Below the pieces are notes generated by a model, which did not search any database, was not told the origin of the DNA, and was given only the letters and a program-made list of their open reading frames with translations. Both the position numbers and the translations under genes were made by a program. From contig JADGRQ010000028.1 in assembly GCA_017880775.1 (NCBI GenBank), positions 1-62,876 on the forward strand: a DNA stretch of 62,876 nucleotides. Direction: 5' to 3'. Source of the DNA: Burkholderiales bacterium. Lineage in GTDB: Bacteria; Pseudomonadota; Gammaproteobacteria; Burkholderiales; SG8-39. Shown here one piece after another: positions 61,471 to 62,876 of this stretch (positions are counted from its first letter, which is position 1; every line of letters starts with the position of its first letter).

Positions 61471-61653
61471 ACACGCTTCGTGCTCGCGCGCTGCATCCCG
61501 TGCCGCCTCGCGATACTGAGCCCCAAGATCCTTCTGCGCGACATGCGGGCGGGCGAGATTTTCGATGAACTTGCTGATGCTGCCGCGTCCTACGATCCGG
61601 TGCAGGCCGTCGTACACCGAGTCTTCGATCAAAATTGTCAGTTTTTTGCTCAT
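61459..61653 (-). CDS. MazE-like antitoxin, end fused into toxin remnant
   Basis: 64 residues: KKLTILIEDSVYDGLHRIVG, then SISKFIENLARPHV, the ribbon-helix-helix type antitoxin that pairs with PemK/MazF. The DNA-binding part is complete, but the toxin-binding tail is cut after REHEA and the frame enters the toxin remnant. A perfect operator lies 21 bases upstream. Confidence 0.65.
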   Translation of the reverse strand: MSKKLTILIEDSVYDGLHRIVGRGSISKFIENLARPHVAQKDLGAQYREAARDAAREHEACAWR

Positions 61654-61673
61654 GGCTGACTCCTGCAATTGAC

Positions 61674-61689
61674 ACGTATGATTATACGT
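61674..61689. promoter_or_regulatory. Palindromic operator of the MazE-like antitoxin
   Basis: ACGTAT-GATT-ATACGT, perfectly paired arms, 21 bases before the antitoxin ATG. It also overlaps a TATAAT box on the minus strand. The region from 61690 to 61851 shows no gene I can support. Confidence 0.55.
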
Positions 61690-61851
61690 ATCGGGCTCGC
61701 CGGTGTCATCCCGTGTCCCAAAGGCGGACATAGCGTGACGACCCAGTCGGTCCACTAACGTGTTGCCGCCCACGAAAGCGCGAACTGAATTGAGCGCGGC
61801 GGCGGTTTTCTCGTCGCGCAGCGCCACTCGTACCGGCGCGAGCCGCCCGCG

Positions 61852-62178
61852 TTACGCTGCCTGTTGTAGCGACGCCGTGCACTGCTCTACAAGGCGCGGC
61901 ACGTAGAGGTCTTCGTCGACCAGCGGCCAATGGATTCCCAGCCCAAAAGGATTGAGCACCATGGTGCTGCGCTCGCGCTCGGACGCATTCAGGTGGCGTT
62001 CGGTCATCGGCAAGGGAATATCCAGCGTAACGCCGCTCACGAGCTCGATGACGAGATGCACGCGCTCCGCGTCATAGCGCACTGCTTTTGCGCGCGGCCG
62101 ATCGAGTTCCTTGTCACCGGCGGCGGAGGCTTTCCTCAGCATCTCTTCCGTCACCTCGAATCCATTCTGCTCAACCAT
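61852..62178 (-). CDS. DUF2442-domain protein
   Basis: 108 residues. RAKAVRYDAERVHLVIELVSG and the end NPFGLGIHWPLVDEDLYVP are characteristic of DUF2442, proteins often paired with a DUF4160 partner in toxin-antitoxin-like modules. No DUF4160 gene is seen next to it. GGAG lies about 7 bases before ATG 62178. Divergent from parD. Confidence 0.8.
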   Translation of the reverse strand: MVEQNGFEVTEEMLRKASAAGDKELDRPRAKAVRYDAERVHLVIELVSGVTLDIPLPMTERHLNASERERSTMVLNPFGLGIHWPLVDEDLYVPRLVEQCTASLQQAA

Positions 62179-62293
62179 GGTGGTTTCTCCACGCTAGAGG
62201 CTCACATCAAATAGCTCGGTTTTCCGAGCACGTCATAATCGTGCTATTCTACTTCAATAGTATGAGTTTCTATGCAGTCCCCTGGAGGCCAGG

Positions 62294-62551
62294 ATGGGAA
62301 CCACCCGCAAAACCATTACCGTCACCGACCAGCAGGACGAGTGGATCAAGGCGCAGATCGAGGCCGGAGGTTTCACCAATGACAGTGAATACGTCCGCGA
62401 CTTGATCCGCCGCGACCAGGCGCGTAGCGCGGAAATAGAGGCAGTTCGCGCTGAACTGATCAAGGGTGAGGCGAGCGGGGAGCCGCGGCCCTTCGACGCG
62501 GCCCGCTTCAAGCAAGACATGACCGCAAAGCATGCCAAGAAGGCGCGCTGA
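62294..62551 (+). CDS. parD: ParD-family antitoxin
   Basis: 85 residues. TRKTITVTDQQDEWIKAQIE, then FTNDSEYVRDLIRRDQ, a ribbon-helix-helix ParD, with the C-terminal helix that wraps ParE (ELIKGEASGEPRPFD). GGAGG precedes the ATG. Possible operators upstream are CTATT-N7-AATAG (62244-62260) and GCTCGG-TTTT-CCGAGC (62214-62229). Confidence 0.85.
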   Translation: MGTTRKTITVTDQQDEWIKAQIEAGGFTNDSEYVRDLIRRDQARSAEIEAVRAELIKGEASGEPRPFDAARFKQDMTAKHAKKAR

Positions 62552-62764
62552 ATACCGATTAGCACCGGCAGCGGCGCGCGATCTTGAAGGCATCTGGTTG
62601 TACACGTAAACAAGCCGCAGCTCGGCACGTCCTGCGATTACATCCGCAAAGGGTATCGCCGCAGCCGGGTGGGGCGACATGCGATCTATTTCCGCATCAC
62701 CGGATACGGGATTGCCGTGATCCGCGTGTTGCACGATCGAATGGACGCGGCACGGCACCTTTAA
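62532..62764 (+). pseudogene. parE: ParE toxin with internal deletion
   Basis: ATG 62532, overlapping parD by 20 bases, starts RRRAEYRLAPAAARDLEGIW, the normal ParE N-terminus, then hits TAA after 25 codons. In another frame the C-terminal half continues (PQLGTSCDYIRKGYRRSRVG, then YGIAVIRVLHDRMDAARHL). About 30 middle codons are missing. The intact antitoxin has lost its toxin. Confidence 0.75.
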
Positions 62765-62778
62765 CTTGCGTGGACGTC

Positions 62779-62811
62779 ATGGTGTCGGGTTGCATCGGCA
62801 ACCCGCACCAT
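62779..62811. repeat. Stem-loop after the ParE remnant
   Basis: ATGGTG-T-CGGGTTGC pairs with GCAACCCG-CACCAT around a 4-base ATCG loop: 14 paired bases with one bulged T. No T run. It sits between a plus-strand end and a minus-strand end, so a bidirectional 3'-end hairpin is the simplest reading. Confidence 0.5.
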
Positions 62812-62841
62812 GTCACAAACGGTTATTTCGTTATTCCGGAA

Positions 62842-62876
62842 TTACTTCATGTACTGAAGCAGCTTGGCGCTGGTCT
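62842..62876 (-). CDS. Possible C-terminal end of a gene entering from the right
   Basis: The minus strand reads an open frame ending TSAKLLQYMK before a TAA at 62842-62844. Only 11 codons are visible, so identity and reality are uncertain. Confidence 0.25.
   Translation of the reverse strand, partial: TSAKLLQYMK

Noticed and set aside
61690-61851. N-terminal extension of the MazE-like antitoxin
   Set aside because: The frame is open but crosses the operator and TATAAT-like box; ATG 61653 begins the recognisable ribbon-helix-helix domain.
1-62876. CRISPR arrays, tRNA or rRNA genes
   Set aside because: No regularly spaced repeats, no tRNA cloverleaf and no rRNA-like conserved stretches were seen on reading; a covariance-model search would be decisive.

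Overview
The window is about 63 kb of GC-rich, densely coded bacterial DNA. The best fit is a betaproteobacterium (Burkholderiales/Rhodocyclales-like). The support is two PEP-CTERM proteins under sigma-54 promoters, a Bug-type solute receptor, two LIV-type transporters, CaiB and HpcH CoA enzymes and a CoxLMS-type molybdenum hydroxylase. This is inference from gene content; no rRNA or tRNA gene and no CRISPR array was seen.

Layout. 1-4.0 kb: the end of a livHMGF transporter operon plus a lactonase-like metallo-hydrolase. 4.1-7.4 kb: a ferredoxin-linked cyclase, an acetyltransferase and a phosphofructokinase. 7.4-22 kb: a catabolic stretch with a diiron protein, CaiB, a CoA-ester lyase, an MFS carrier with a decayed TetR gene, a Rieske oxygenase translationally coupled to a glutamine-synthetase-like ligase, a full LIV transporter with an intrinsic terminator after its binding-protein gene, a cupin and an HpaB-type monooxygenase. 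22-28.8 kb: cyclic-nucleotide signalling (a CNB-patatin divergent from a cyclase, and another cyclase) and a toxin-antitoxin cassette fused to the end of an ABC ATPase gene. 27.7-33.6 kb: a five-gene overlapping operon (pdxH, small-molecule kinase, altered enolase paralogue, 2-hydroxyacid dehydrogenase, cyclase) divergent from a metallo-hydrolase. 33.7-41.2 kb: mostly ordinary genes (SWIB, a second phosphofructokinase, two carriers, argC, htpX, a glyoxalase-II-like enzyme, aspartate dehydrogenase). 41.3-44.5 kb: a graveyard of a defence island. 44.5-51.8 kb: a molybdenum-hydroxylase operon with thioesterase, amidohydrolase and two solute-receptor-fold proteins. 51.8-52.4 kb: a RelE/AbrB-type toxin-antitoxin pair. 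52.8-56.5 kb: a sigma-54/PEP-CTERM locus. 56.5-61.2 kb: aminopeptidase N, a beta-propeller lipoprotein and a lactonase-like lipoprotein. 61.2-62.8 kb: small toxin-antitoxin loci, two of them scarred.

Three things stand out. First, many defence and toxin genes keep a head and a tail but have lost the middle: an SNF2 helicase, a type III restriction subunit, a MazEF pair and a ParE, with single-ended fragments of DUF2130 and Fic-like genes beside them. Second, three promoters share one architecture: an inverted repeat, then about 82 bp, then a -24/-12 element. Third, the enolase paralogue has Glu-to-Asp and His-to-Ala changes at conserved active-site positions and is translationally coupled to a kinase and a dehydrogenase, which suggests an uncharacterised pathway.
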